This document shows positions 47,696 through 56,006 of a DNA stretch of 64,000 nucleotides, in pieces. A program made the position numbers and the translations under genes. How positions within the stretch are numbered: the stretch's first letter is position 1; each line of letters opens with the position of its first letter. The DNA is taken from NCBI RefSeq assembly GCF_014196835.1, contig NZ_JACIEK010000001.1, forward strand, positions 310,001-374,000, read 5' to 3'. The notes beneath the pieces were generated by a model. The model ran no database searches, was not told the DNA's origin, and saw only the letters and a list, made by a program, of their open reading frames with translations. This DNA is from Aureimonas pseudogalii. Lineage in GTDB: Bacteria > Pseudomonadota > Alphaproteobacteria > Rhizobiales > Rhizobiaceae.

Positions 47696-49399
47696 TCAGT
47701 CCGCGAGGTCGACGCCCTTCTTCTCACGCACGAAGATGACGCCGATCACGACGGTCAGCAGCGCGAAGATCACCGGGTACCAGAGGCCCGCGAAGATATC
47801 GCCGGTGGAGGCGACGATCGCGAAGGAGGTCGCCGGCAGCAGGCCGCCGAACCAGCCGTTGCCGATATGGTAGGGCAGCGACATGGCGGTGTAGCGGATG
47901 CGGGTCGGGAAGAACTCCACCAACGCGGCTGCGATCGGACCGTAGACGATGGTGACGTAGACGACCATGATCGTCAGGATCGCGATGACCTTCAGCGCCT
48001 GCCCGTTGCCGAGCGCCGAGAAGAACCCATCGATCTTGACCTTGGCCGGATCGGTGGCCGACGGATAGCCGGCCGCCACCATGGCGGGGCCGAGCGCGGC
48101 AGTGAAGCCGGCCGCGTCGGTGAAGGCGATCGGCGTGCCGCCGTTGACGACGAGCTGGGCAGGGGTCCCGGCCGGCGCCGAGGTCTGCGTGTAGCGATAG
48201 GCCTGCTGCGACATGGTCCGGCGCATCACGTCGCAGGGGCTGGTGAAGACCCGGATGCTCACCGGATCGAAGAGCGATCCGCAGGTCGCGGGGTCGGCCA
48301 CCACTTCGGCGCGCACCGTTTCGATGGCGTTCGAGTAGGTCGGGTTGGCGGCCGAGGTGAGCGCCCCGAAGAGCGGGAAGTAGGTCAGCGCGGCCAGCAG
48401 GCAGCCTGCCAGGATCACGGGCTTTCGCCCGATCCGGTCCGACAGGCTGCCGAAGATCAGGAAGCCGGGCGTCGCGATGATCAGCGCCCAGGCGATGAGG
48501 ACGTTCGCCGTCAGAAGATCGATCTTCAGCACTGTCTGGAGGAAGAACAGCGCGTAGAACTGCCCGGTGTACCAGACGACAGCCTGACCGATGACGAGGC
48601 CGAACAGCGCGATCAGCACGATCTTGCCGTTCTTCCAGTTGCCGAAGGCTTCGGAGAGCGGCGCCTTGGACTGGGTGCCCTCCTCCTTCATCTTCTGGAA
48701 GATCGGCGATTCGTGCATCTGCAGGCGGATGTAGGTCGAGATGATGAGGAGCACGATCGACAGGAGGAAGGGAATGCGCCAGCCGCCCTCGAGGCCGAGG
48801 AAGAGCGGCTGCGAGGTCTGGAAGGCGTCCTCGCCGAGGTTGAGGCGCAGCGTCACGATGACGGCGAGCGACAGGAGCAGACCCATCGTGGCGGTCGTCT
48901 GGATCCAGGCCGTGTAGAAGCCGCGGCGGTTGCGCGGCGAATGCTCGGCCACGTAGACCACTGCGCCGCCGTATTCGCCGCCGAGGGCCAGACCCTGCGC
49001 CATGCGCAGGAGCACGAGGATGATGGGCGCGGCGACACCGATCTGGTCGTAGCTCGGCAGCAGGCCGACCGCGAAGGTCGACAGGCCCATGATCAAGATC
49101 GTCAGGAGGAACGTGTACTTGCGGCCGACGAGATCACCCAGGCGGCCGAAGACGAGCGCGCCGAACGGGCGCACGAGGAAGCCGGCGGCGAAGGTGAGCA
49201 GCGCGAAGATCGCCTGCGTGGCCGGCGGAAACTGCGAGAAGAACTGACGACCGATGATCGTCGCGAGCGTCCCGTAGAGATAGAAGTCGTACCACTCGAA
49301 GACGGTGCCGAGCGAGGAGGCGATGATCACCTTCCTCTCCCGTTTCGTCATCGGGGTCCTGGCCGGTTCCCCTGCCGCACTGTGCTGATAGCTCGCCAC
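47696..49399 (-). CDS. MFS transporter of the metabolite:H+ symporter (MHS) family
   Basis: A 567-residue carrier with about 12 membrane helices, related to proline/betaine and dicarboxylate symporters. Helix 1 has the MHS hallmark SSLGTVFEWYDFYLYGTLA; motif A is GRLGDLVGRKYT in the first half and SLSDRIGRKP in the second. A periplasmic loop of some 130 residues with two Cys (CGSLF, SPCDVM) lies between helices 9 and 10, as in a rhizobial subclass I recognise. The substrate is unknown. I place the start at GTG 49399, preceded by GGAGGGAAAGA, rather than at the ATG 49453 upstream. Confidence 0.88.
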   Translation of the reverse strand: MASYQHSAAGEPARTPMTKRERKVIIASSLGTVFEWYDFYLYGTLATIIGRQFFSQFPPATQAIFALLTFAAGFLVRPFGALVFGRLGDLVGRKYTFLLTILIMGLSTFAVGLLPSYDQIGVAAPIILVLLRMAQGLALGGEYGGAVVYVAEHSPRNRRGFYTAWIQTTATMGLLLSLAVIVTLRLNLGEDAFQTSQPLFLGLEGGWRIPFLLSIVLLIISTYIRLQMHESPIFQKMKEEGTQSKAPLSEAFGNWKNGKIVLIALFGLVIGQAVVWYTGQFYALFFLQTVLKIDLLTANVLIAWALIIATPGFLIFGSLSDRIGRKPVILAGCLLAALTYFPLFGALTSAANPTYSNAIETVRAEVVADPATCGSLFDPVSIRVFTSPCDVMRRTMSQQAYRYTQTSAPAGTPAQLVVNGGTPIAFTDAAGFTAALGPAMVAAGYPSATDPAKVKIDGFFSALGNGQALKVIAILTIMVVYVTIVYGPIAAALVEFFPTRIRYTAMSLPYHIGNGWFGGLLPATSFAIVASTGDIFAGLWYPVIFALLTVVIGVIFVREKKGVDLAD

Positions 49400-49604
49400 T
49401 CTTTCCCTCCCGGTCTGCCATGCGTAGGGCAGCATCGTGCCTTGGTGGCACAACCCGGACGCTAACGGTTTTCAACGAAATGGAAAGCATCATTCGCCGC
49501 GGTTCGGCCACAATCTCGCCCCCTCGCCTCGCTTTTGCGTGAACGGGGGAACTCGCGGTCGTCTCGATCCTTGTTGCTGGCAGAGAGCAATCGGAGAGAC
49601 GATC

Positions 49605-49724
49605 ATGATCCGCGGTATCATCAAGGCCCTGTTCGTTGGTTGGGTGACGAAGAAGTTCGCCGAGCGCAGCGCGCGCCGCAACGGCACCGTGGCGGCCAAC
49701 AGCTACCCGGACCGCCGCGTCTGA
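49605..49724 (+). CDS. Short basic hypothetical protein (39 aa)
   Basis: A 39-codon frame that begins at ATG 49605, 8 bases after a good ribosome site (GGAGAG), and ends with TGA at 49724. The product has a hydrophobic N-terminal half (IIKALFVGWV) and a basic second half (KKFAERSARR), a pattern that could be amphipathic or membrane-associated. A clear terminator follows 30 bases after the stop, which supports a real monocistronic gene. I do not recognise the family. Confidence 0.65.
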   Translation: MIRGIIKALFVGWVTKKFAERSARRNGTVAANSYPDRRV

Positions 49725-49753
49725 GACGACGCACCGACGACGTGATGCGACGA

Positions 49754-49784
49754 GGACCGGCACCGAAAGGTGGCCGGTCTTTTC
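49754..49784 (+). terminator. Rho-independent terminator after the 39-aa gene
   Basis: GGACCGGCACC (49754-49764 region) pairs with GGTGGCCGGTC around a GAAA tetraloop, with one bulged base, followed by TTTTCGTT. It is located 30 bases after the small gene's stop. Confidence 0.78.
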
Positions 49785-50006
49785 GTTCATGGGGCCTTTT
49801 GGCTCATCGGCGGCACGAACCCTCCGCCCTGGCGACCCCGGCTCTGGCCCGATTGACTCCCGGGCCGCGCGGGCGCATATCGCGTTCCCATGTTCACGCG
49901 CTCCACCACCAAAACTGCGATTATCTGATCCCTCGTCCCGCGCTCCCCCGGGACGGGGTTCCGAGCGCATGACGAGGTCGCGGGGGGCGAAGGACAGGGT
50001 CACACC

Positions 50007-51038
50007 ATGGGTTACAAGGTTGCGATCGTCGGCGCGACGGGCAATGTCGGCCGCGAGATGCTCAACATCCTCGAGGAGCGCGGGTTTCCCGCCGACGAGG
50101 TCGTGGCAATCGCGTCGCGCCGCTCTCAGGGCACCGAGGTCTCGTTCGGCGACAAGACGCTGAAGGTGAAGGCGCTCGAGACCTACGACTTCGCGGGCAC
50201 CGACATCTGCCTGATGTCGGCGGGCGGTTCGGTGGCGCTGGAATGGGCCCCGAAGATCGCCGCCAAGGGCTGCGTCGTCATCGATAACTCCTCGGCCTTC
50301 CGCTACGACCAGGACGTGCCGCTGATCGTGCCGGAGGTGAATGCCGACGCGGTGGCGGGCTTCACGCGCAAGAACATCATTGCCAACCCCAACTGCTCCA
50401 CCGCGCAGCTCGTGGTGACGCTGAAGCCCCTGCACGACCACGCCACGATCCGGCGCGTCGTCGTCTCGACCTACCAATCGGTCTCGGGCGCCGGCAAGGA
50501 CGGCATGGACGAGCTGTTCCAGCAGTCGCGCGCCGTGTTCGTGGCCGATCCGACGACCAACAAGAAGTTCACCAAGCGCATCGCCTTCAACGTCATTCCC
50601 CATATCGACGTCTTCATGGAAGACGGCTCGACGAAGGAGGAATGGAAGGTGATGGTCGAGACCAAGAAGATGCTCGACCCGAAGATCAAGGTGACCTGCA
50701 CGGCGGTGCGGGTGCCCGTGTTCATCGGCCATTCCGAGAGCGTCAACATCGAGTTCGAAAACCCGATCACGGCCGACGAGGCGCGCGCCATCCTGCGCCA
50801 GGCGCCGGGCTGCCTCGTCGTCGACAAGCACGAGGACGGCGGCTACATCACGCCGATCGAGACGGCCGGCGAGGACGCGACCTACATCAGCCGCATCCGC
50901 GAGGACCAGACGATCGAGAACGGCCTCAACCTTTGGATCGTCGCCGACAACCTGCGCAAGGGCGCGGCGCTCAACGCCGTGCAGATCGCCGAGCTCCTGA
51001 TCAACCGCAAGCTGATCGGCACCAAGAAGGCGGCCTGA
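50007..51038 (+). CDS. asd: Aspartate-semialdehyde dehydrogenase
   Basis: A 343-residue NADPH enzyme that reduces aspartyl phosphate to aspartate semialdehyde, the branch point to lysine/diaminopimelate, threonine and methionine. GYKVAIVGATGNVGREML binds the cofactor; the nucleophile cysteine is in NPNCSTAQL near 130; SVSGAGKDGMDEL and the catalytic histidine in VPVFIGHSESV follow. The start has an ag-rich leader (ggcgaaggacaggg). It is monocistronic between the small gene and a terminator. Confidence 0.96.
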   Translation: MGYKVAIVGATGNVGREMLNILEERGFPADEVVAIASRRSQGTEVSFGDKTLKVKALETYDFAGTDICLMSAGGSVALEWAPKIAAKGCVVIDNSSAFRYDQDVPLIVPEVNADAVAGFTRKNIIANPNCSTAQLVVTLKPLHDHATIRRVVVSTYQSVSGAGKDGMDELFQQSRAVFVADPTTNKKFTKRIAFNVIPHIDVFMEDGSTKEEWKVMVETKKMLDPKIKVTCTAVRVPVFIGHSESVNIEFENPITADEARAILRQAPGCLVVDKHEDGGYITPIETAGEDATYISRIREDQTIENGLNLWIVADNLRKGAALNAVQIAELLINRKLIGTKKAA

Positions 51039-51059
51039 TCGCTCAACTCATGCTTTGTC

Positions 51060-51095
51060 GAAAAAGGGGTCGCCGGTGGCGGCCCCTTTTTTCGT
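51060..51095. terminator. Rho-independent terminator after asd
   Basis: AAAAAGGGG-TCGCC pairs with GGCGG-CCCCTTTTTT around a short loop. It sits 22 bases after the asd stop and just before the convergent YhaN-like stop at 51101, so it probably works in both directions. Confidence 0.9.
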
Positions 51096-51100
51096 GGGGG

Positions 51101-53734
51101 CTACAGGCGGAAGGTCCGGCCGCCGAGATGGCGGAAGTCGCGCTCGCGGCAGGTGAGCACGATGATCTGCAGGCCCTCGGCCGCCTGGCGCAGCACCTCG
51201 TGCATGCGCCCGAGGCGCACCTCGTCGGTGTTGACGAGCGCGTCGTCGAGGATCACCGCCGCGGGATGCCCGCCGCGTTTCAGGACGTTGGCGAGCGCCA
51301 GACGCGTGACCACGGCCACCTGCTCGCGCGCGCCCGAGGACAGGCGCCGGAACTCCTCCTCGACGCCGCGCCGGTGCAGGCTGCGGATCTCCAGCGTCGT
51401 CTCGTCCAGCTCGATCTCGCTCTCGGGATGGATGATGCGCAGATAGGGCGCGACCTGCGCCTTGATCGGCCCGAGCCAGTGCTCGCGCGCCTCGCGCTGG
51501 GCGGCGATGAGCGTCGCGTGCAGGAGCTTGGCGGCCCCCGCCTCCAGCGTCAGGCGCGCGACGCGCGGCTCGGCGGCCTCGATCTCGTCGCGCAAGCGCG
51601 ACAGGGTTTCGCCGAGCTGCGCGGCACCGCGCACGCCGAGTTCGGTCTCGAGCGCGATGATCTCGTCGCGCAGCGCCCGCACCGTGCGGTTGAGTTCCTC
51701 CAGCGCGCGCTTCGATCCGGCCAGCGCGCGCGCCGCGCCGTCCGGGTCGGCGCCGCCGAGCGCGGCGCGGCGTGTCTGCGCCACCGCCTCCTTGGCCGCG
51801 CGGTCGAGTTCCGTGGCGGAGAGGTCCTCGGCGAGCGCAGCCGCGGCACGCCGAGCTTCGGCATCCCCGAGTTCGGCGCGCAGGCGATCCGCCTCCTCCG
51901 CGCGGTGGCGTGCATCGGCCTCCAGCCCGGCGCGGCGCGAGGCGAGCGCGGCGGCGGCGCGGCGGGCGGCCTCCAGCAAACGGGCCGCCTCTTCGGCGCG
52001 CTCCTGCGCGGCGCGTCGGCGGGCCCGCAGCGCCTTCGCATCGGCGTCGGCGTCGGCGGCGCCCTCGTCCGCCGCCGGCAGTGCTTCGAGCGTGGCGCGC
52101 GAGGCGGCCAGCGCCTCGCCCGCCGACGCGAGGCCTTCGGGCAGGATGGCCTGAAGTCGCGCCGTCAGCGAGCCTGCCTCCATCCGCCGCTCCTCGGCGC
52201 GGGCGGCGAGGCGCCGGGCCTCGTCGAGCGAGGCGACGCGGGCCTTGGCGAGGCCGGCGCGCATCGCATCCTCGGCGGCGCGCTGGCGGCCCGCGAGTTC
52301 CGCCGCGCCGGGACCGGGATCGACGCCGATCCAGCCGAAGCCTTCGAGATGGAAACGCCGGGGCGAGGCCACGGCGAGCGGCTCCCCGGACGCGAGCGTC
52401 CGCCCGGCGTCGTCGGTGACCGACGCTCCGCCCTCCGGCTCGAAGCGGATCGTCGGCGCAGTGGCGGCGACGGCCGCCGAGGCGGCGCGGCGATCGGCCT
52501 CCAGCGCTTCGAGGGTCTTCAGCGCCTTGGGGTCGAAAGGCTGCGCGGCGGCCTCGGCGCGAAGGGCGGCGAGCGCCATCTCGACCTCCCGCGCCTCACA
52601 GACCCGCCCTTCGACGCGGGCGATCTCGTCGGCGAGGCGCCGTCGCTCGGTCGCGGCGACGGCGCGCTCGTCGTCGCGCTCGGCGGCGGCCAGCGCCTGC
52701 AGCGCCTCGGCGCGGGCCGCCTCCAGCCGCTCGATGCCGGCCTCCCCGCCGGCGGCGTCGGCGGCGATCTCGGCGAGCGCGGTGGCGGCCTTCGTCTGCG
52801 CGTCCGCCGCCCGGTCCGCGGCCTCCGCCAGCCGCCGGCGCTGCGCCACGCGCTCGCCCGCCGTGTCGCGTCGGTTCGTGGCGAGCGCCAGTTCGCGCTC
52901 GGCCTCGACGAGATCGCGCTCCCGGCCGGCGACCGCGCGGGCGCGCTCTTCGGCGACTTCGAGCGCGCGCTCGGCCGCCGCCACCGCGTCGTCGCGCTCA
53001 TAGCCGGCGAGGATCTCGCGGCGCCGCGCGAGCTTCTCCAGCCGCTCCTCGTCGTGGCGATGGGCGTCCTCCGCCTCCGCGCGGTCGCGGCGCAGCGTCT
53101 CGAGTTCGTCCTCGGCGATCTTCAGCGGCGAATCGGATTTCGGCCGCAGCGTGTTGGTGAAGAAGCGGTCCTGCAGCGCCTTCGAGGCCGCCAGCAGCGC
53201 CCGGCCGCGCTCGCCACCGAGGATCACGCCGACCTCGCCTTCCAGCGAGGCGGTGACGGCGTCCTTGCCGACACCGAGATCGAGCCCATGCGGCGAGCGA
53301 CCCTGCTCGACCCAGAGAAGGCCGAAGGCGCCCTGATGCTCGCCGAGCTTGGATTCGCCCCGGCCGGGATGCGAAAAGCGGAACAGTTCGGCCAGCCGCT
53401 CCTCCACCGCGTCTCCCGCCAGCCGGCCGCCGGCCCAGGCGAGTTCGGCGTCGGGCCGCTGGAGGAAGGCCTTCTTGAGCGAATAGGCGGTGCCGTTCAG
53501 TTCGAACTCGACGGCGACCTCGGGCCGCACCTGCCGCCCGTAGGGGGCGAGCGCCTTAGCGGCCTCGCCGGTGGCGCGGTGCTTCTGGAAGAAGGCGGCG
53601 CGCAGGGCGGCGAGCAGCGTCGACTTGCCGGCCTCGTTGTCGCCGACGACGACGTTGAGGCCGCGGTCGAAGTCGAGGATCTCGGCCGAGACGGTGCCGG
53701 CGAGATCACGCACGGCGAGGGATTTCAGATACAT
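51101..53734 (-). CDS. SbcC/YhaN-type SMC-like ATPase
   Basis: An 877-residue ATPase with the split nucleotide-binding fold of Rad50/SbcC-like proteins. Walker A GDNEAGKST is at about 33-41 and Walker B VILDDALVNTDEVRLGRM near 822-840, with a signature-like LSSGAREQVAVV just before it. The 500 or so residues between are Ala/Glu/Arg-rich coiled coil (about 200-780). It probably works with the nuclease gene immediately upstream, from which it is separated by 5 bases, to process broken DNA ends. The start ATG 53734 begins directly at the ATPase core; the open frame upstream lies within the nuclease gene. Confidence 0.85.
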   Translation of the reverse strand: MYLKSLAVRDLAGTVSAEILDFDRGLNVVVGDNEAGKSTLLAALRAAFFQKHRATGEAAKALAPYGRQVRPEVAVEFELNGTAYSLKKAFLQRPDAELAWAGGRLAGDAVEERLAELFRFSHPGRGESKLGEHQGAFGLLWVEQGRSPHGLDLGVGKDAVTASLEGEVGVILGGERGRALLAASKALQDRFFTNTLRPKSDSPLKIAEDELETLRRDRAEAEDAHRHDEERLEKLARRREILAGYERDDAVAAAERALEVAEERARAVAGRERDLVEAERELALATNRRDTAGERVAQRRRLAEAADRAADAQTKAATALAEIAADAAGGEAGIERLEAARAEALQALAAAERDDERAVAATERRRLADEIARVEGRVCEAREVEMALAALRAEAAAQPFDPKALKTLEALEADRRAASAAVAATAPTIRFEPEGGASVTDDAGRTLASGEPLAVASPRRFHLEGFGWIGVDPGPGAAELAGRQRAAEDAMRAGLAKARVASLDEARRLAARAEERRMEAGSLTARLQAILPEGLASAGEALAASRATLEALPAADEGAADADADAKALRARRRAAQERAEEAARLLEAARRAAAALASRRAGLEADARHRAEEADRLRAELGDAEARRAAAALAEDLSATELDRAAKEAVAQTRRAALGGADPDGAARALAGSKRALEELNRTVRALRDEIIALETELGVRGAAQLGETLSRLRDEIEAAEPRVARLTLEAGAAKLLHATLIAAQREAREHWLGPIKAQVAPYLRIIHPESEIELDETTLEIRSLHRRGVEEEFRRLSSGAREQVAVVTRLALANVLKRGGHPAAVILDDALVNTDEVRLGRMHEVLRQAAEGLQIIVLTCRERDFRHLGGRTFRL

Positions 53735-53739
53735 CGGGG

Positions 53740-54864
53740 TCAGCCCTCGCCGCCGGCGAGCCGGGCGTGTTCGACGTAGGCGATGCGCAGCGCCATCGCC
53801 GCCGCTTCGCGCTCGGGATCGGCGGGATCGGCGGCCTTCTCGCGCAGGCGCTCCACCGCCACGCGCACGAAGCCGGCGAGGTCGATCCGGTCCAGATCCT
53901 CCTCGTCGGGCTCGTCGAGGAGATCGGCGTCGCGAATGCGCAGGTCGAAGAGCCGCGCGTCCCACTCGTCGAGCCGCGCCTGCAGCGCCACGCGGTCGCG
54001 CAGCGCAAGGCTGCCCGTGAGCGTCAGATCGACCAGCGTGTCGCGCGGCGCCGGCAGCGCGGCGAGCGCGTCGTCGAGTGCGGCGATGTCGCCCTGCAGA
54101 CGCAGGGAGAGGGCGCGCCAGCGATAGCGCGCGGTGGCCACACGCTCGACGCGGGGGGCGGCGCCGGGGGCGTCGATCTCCACCAGCGCCGCGAAGCCCG
54201 GCTCGTTGGCGGGGTAGCGATCGGGCTCGGGCGTGCCGGCATAGACGGTGCGCTCGGCTATGGCGAGGAAGCCGTGCCAGTCGCCGAGCGCCAGATAGTC
54301 GAGCCGGGCGCGGGCGGCGCGGTCGTCGGCGATCGGATTGCCGCTCTCGGCCTTCTCGGGCAGCCGGTTGGCGACCGAGCCGTGGGCGAGGCCGATGCGA
54401 AAGGCGCGCGGCGGGGTCTCGGCATGGTCGAACCAGGCGGTGAGGTCGGCGCCCTCGTGGCGGCGCGTGAGGGGCGCCGGCAGCACCACCGCCTCGCCAC
54501 CCAGAAGCGCGATCGGCTCCGGCCGGTCGGCGACGACGATCTCGCATTCGCGCCGCATGCGGGCGAGCCGCGTCCAGACGGAGACGCTGAGCGCGGCGTC
54601 GTGATTGCCGGGCAGCAGGATCCAGGGGCCGCGAAAGCCGGCCATCGCGTCGAGCGTCCGCTGGATCTCGCGCTCGGACACGGTGTTGGCATCGAAGGCG
54701 TCGCCGGCGACCAGCACGAAGGCGGCCTCGCGCTCGGTCGCCAGCGCGGCGAGGCGCTCCACGGCCCGGAACCGTTCCGCGCGCAGTTCACCCCGCTTGT
54801 CGTCGCCGTAGCCGCCGAAGGGCTTGCCGATCTGCCAGTCGGCGGTGTGGAGGAAACGGATCAT
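53740..54864 (-). CDS. SbcD/YhaO-type DNA exonuclease (metallophosphoesterase)
   Basis: A 374-residue calcineurin-like phosphoesterase, the Mre11/SbcD-type nuclease partner of the ATPase encoded next. Metal-site motifs are HTADWQIG at 6-13, VAGDAFDANTV near 51, LPGNHDAALS near 84 and GHxH-like residues toward the centre (LAHGSVAN, LGDWHGF). The C-terminal part is helical and probably contacts the ATPase. ATG 54864 begins MIRFLHTADW. It diverges from the ku gene with 202 bases between starts. Confidence 0.88.
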   Translation of the reverse strand: MIRFLHTADWQIGKPFGGYGDDKRGELRAERFRAVERLAALATEREAAFVLVAGDAFDANTVSEREIQRTLDAMAGFRGPWILLPGNHDAALSVSVWTRLARMRRECEIVVADRPEPIALLGGEAVVLPAPLTRRHEGADLTAWFDHAETPPRAFRIGLAHGSVANRLPEKAESGNPIADDRAARARLDYLALGDWHGFLAIAERTVYAGTPEPDRYPANEPGFAALVEIDAPGAAPRVERVATARYRWRALSLRLQGDIAALDDALAALPAPRDTLVDLTLTGSLALRDRVALQARLDEWDARLFDLRIRDADLLDEPDEEDLDRIDLAGFVRVAVERLREKAADPADPEREAAAMALRIAYVEHARLAGGEG

Positions 54865-55066
54865 GGCGGTCCTTCGGGCGATGCCGGGTGATGGCGGCCT
54901 CGCCGCGGAGGCTGGGGATCGCGGCCCCAAGCTTCAACCCCCGCCGGACTCAAGCCCTCGTTTATCCAAGGGTTTCTGAATCGAGCCGATGCGGGAACGG
55001 CGGGTCGGGATCGGCGTTGCCCGAGTCCACGCGCCCCCGGGGTGTGCGCGTCGCAGGAGCATCGCC

Positions 55067-55999
55067 ATGGCCCGCCGTCCCGTCTGGAAAGGCCAGATCC
55101 GCCTCTCGCTGGTGTCGATCCCCGTGGAGATCTTTGCTGCGACCAAGTCGGGCGCGACGATCGCCTTTCACCAGATCCACAAGGAGTCGGGCAAGCGCAT
55201 CCGCTACGAGAAGGTGGCGCCGGGCATCGGCCCGGTGAAGAAGGAGGACATCGTCAAAGGGTTCGAGGTCTCCAAGGGCAACTACGTGCTCCTCACCGAC
55301 GAGGAGATGGAGGACGTCAAGCTCGAGACGCGCAAGACGCTGGAACTCGTGCAGTTCGTCGACCAGAGCGAGATCTCGCCGCTCTACTACGACAAGCCCT
55401 ATTACGTCGTGCCGCAGGACGAGCTGGCCGAAGACGCCTTTCGCGTGGTGCGCGACGCGCTGCGCCAGTCGAAGAAGAGCGGGCTCGGGCAGCTGACGAT
55501 GCGCGGCAAGGAATATCTCGTGGCGCTGCGCCCCTGCGGCACCGGGCTGCTCTTGGAGACGCTGCACTACGCCGAGGAGATCCAGAAGGCCGACGATCTC
55601 TTCTCCGACATCGAGGAGGGCAAGACCGAGGACGACCTTCTCGACGTCGCCCGCGCGCTGATCGCCAAGAAGTCGAGCGCCTTCAAGGCCGAGACCTACA
55701 AGAACCACTACACCGCCGCGCTGAAGGCCCTGATCGAGGAAAAGCGCAAGACCGGGAGCGTCTCCGACCCCGACGATGACGGCGCCGACGAGGCGCCGAC
55801 GAAGGGCGGCAAGTCCAACGTCATCGACCTCATGGCCAGCCTGAAGAAGAGCCTGGAAGGCGCCAAGGGCGGGGCGGAGGACGAGGAGGACGACGACGCG
55901 GACGACGAGGACGAGAAGCCGCGTCGCAAGGCAACCGCGAAGGCTCCCGCCAGAAAGGCACCGGCGAAGAAGGCCGCGCCGAAGCGCAAGAGCGCCTGA
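55067..55999 (+). CDS. ku: Ku protein, non-homologous end joining
   Basis: A 310-residue bacterial Ku homodimer subunit that encircles broken DNA ends and recruits LigD. The core covers about 1-230 (WKGQIRLSLVSIPVEIF at 7-23, IHKESGKRIRYEKVAP, YYVVPQDELAEDAFRVVRDAL). The tail after about 245 is unusual: a run of Asp/Glu (about 270-285) followed by Lys/Arg/Ala repeats to the C-terminus. ATG 55067 has AGGAG 7 bases upstream. ligD follows after 7 bases. Confidence 0.95.
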   Translation: MARRPVWKGQIRLSLVSIPVEIFAATKSGATIAFHQIHKESGKRIRYEKVAPGIGPVKKEDIVKGFEVSKGNYVLLTDEEMEDVKLETRKTLELVQFVDQSEISPLYYDKPYYVVPQDELAEDAFRVVRDALRQSKKSGLGQLTMRGKEYLVALRPCGTGLLLETLHYAEEIQKADDLFSDIEEGKTEDDLLDVARALIAKKSSAFKAETYKNHYTAALKALIEEKRKTGSVSDPDDDGADEAPTKGGKSNVIDLMASLKKSLEGAKGGAEDEEDDDADDEDEKPRRKATAKAPARKAPAKKAAPKRKSA

Positions 56000-56006
56000 G
56001 GGAGCG

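Noticed and set aside
48000-48390. Large cysteine-containing periplasmic loop in the MFS carrier as a novel domain insertion
   Set aside because: The same loop with the paired cysteines is typical of a subclass of rhizobial MHS-type carriers as I recall them, so it is not special to this protein.
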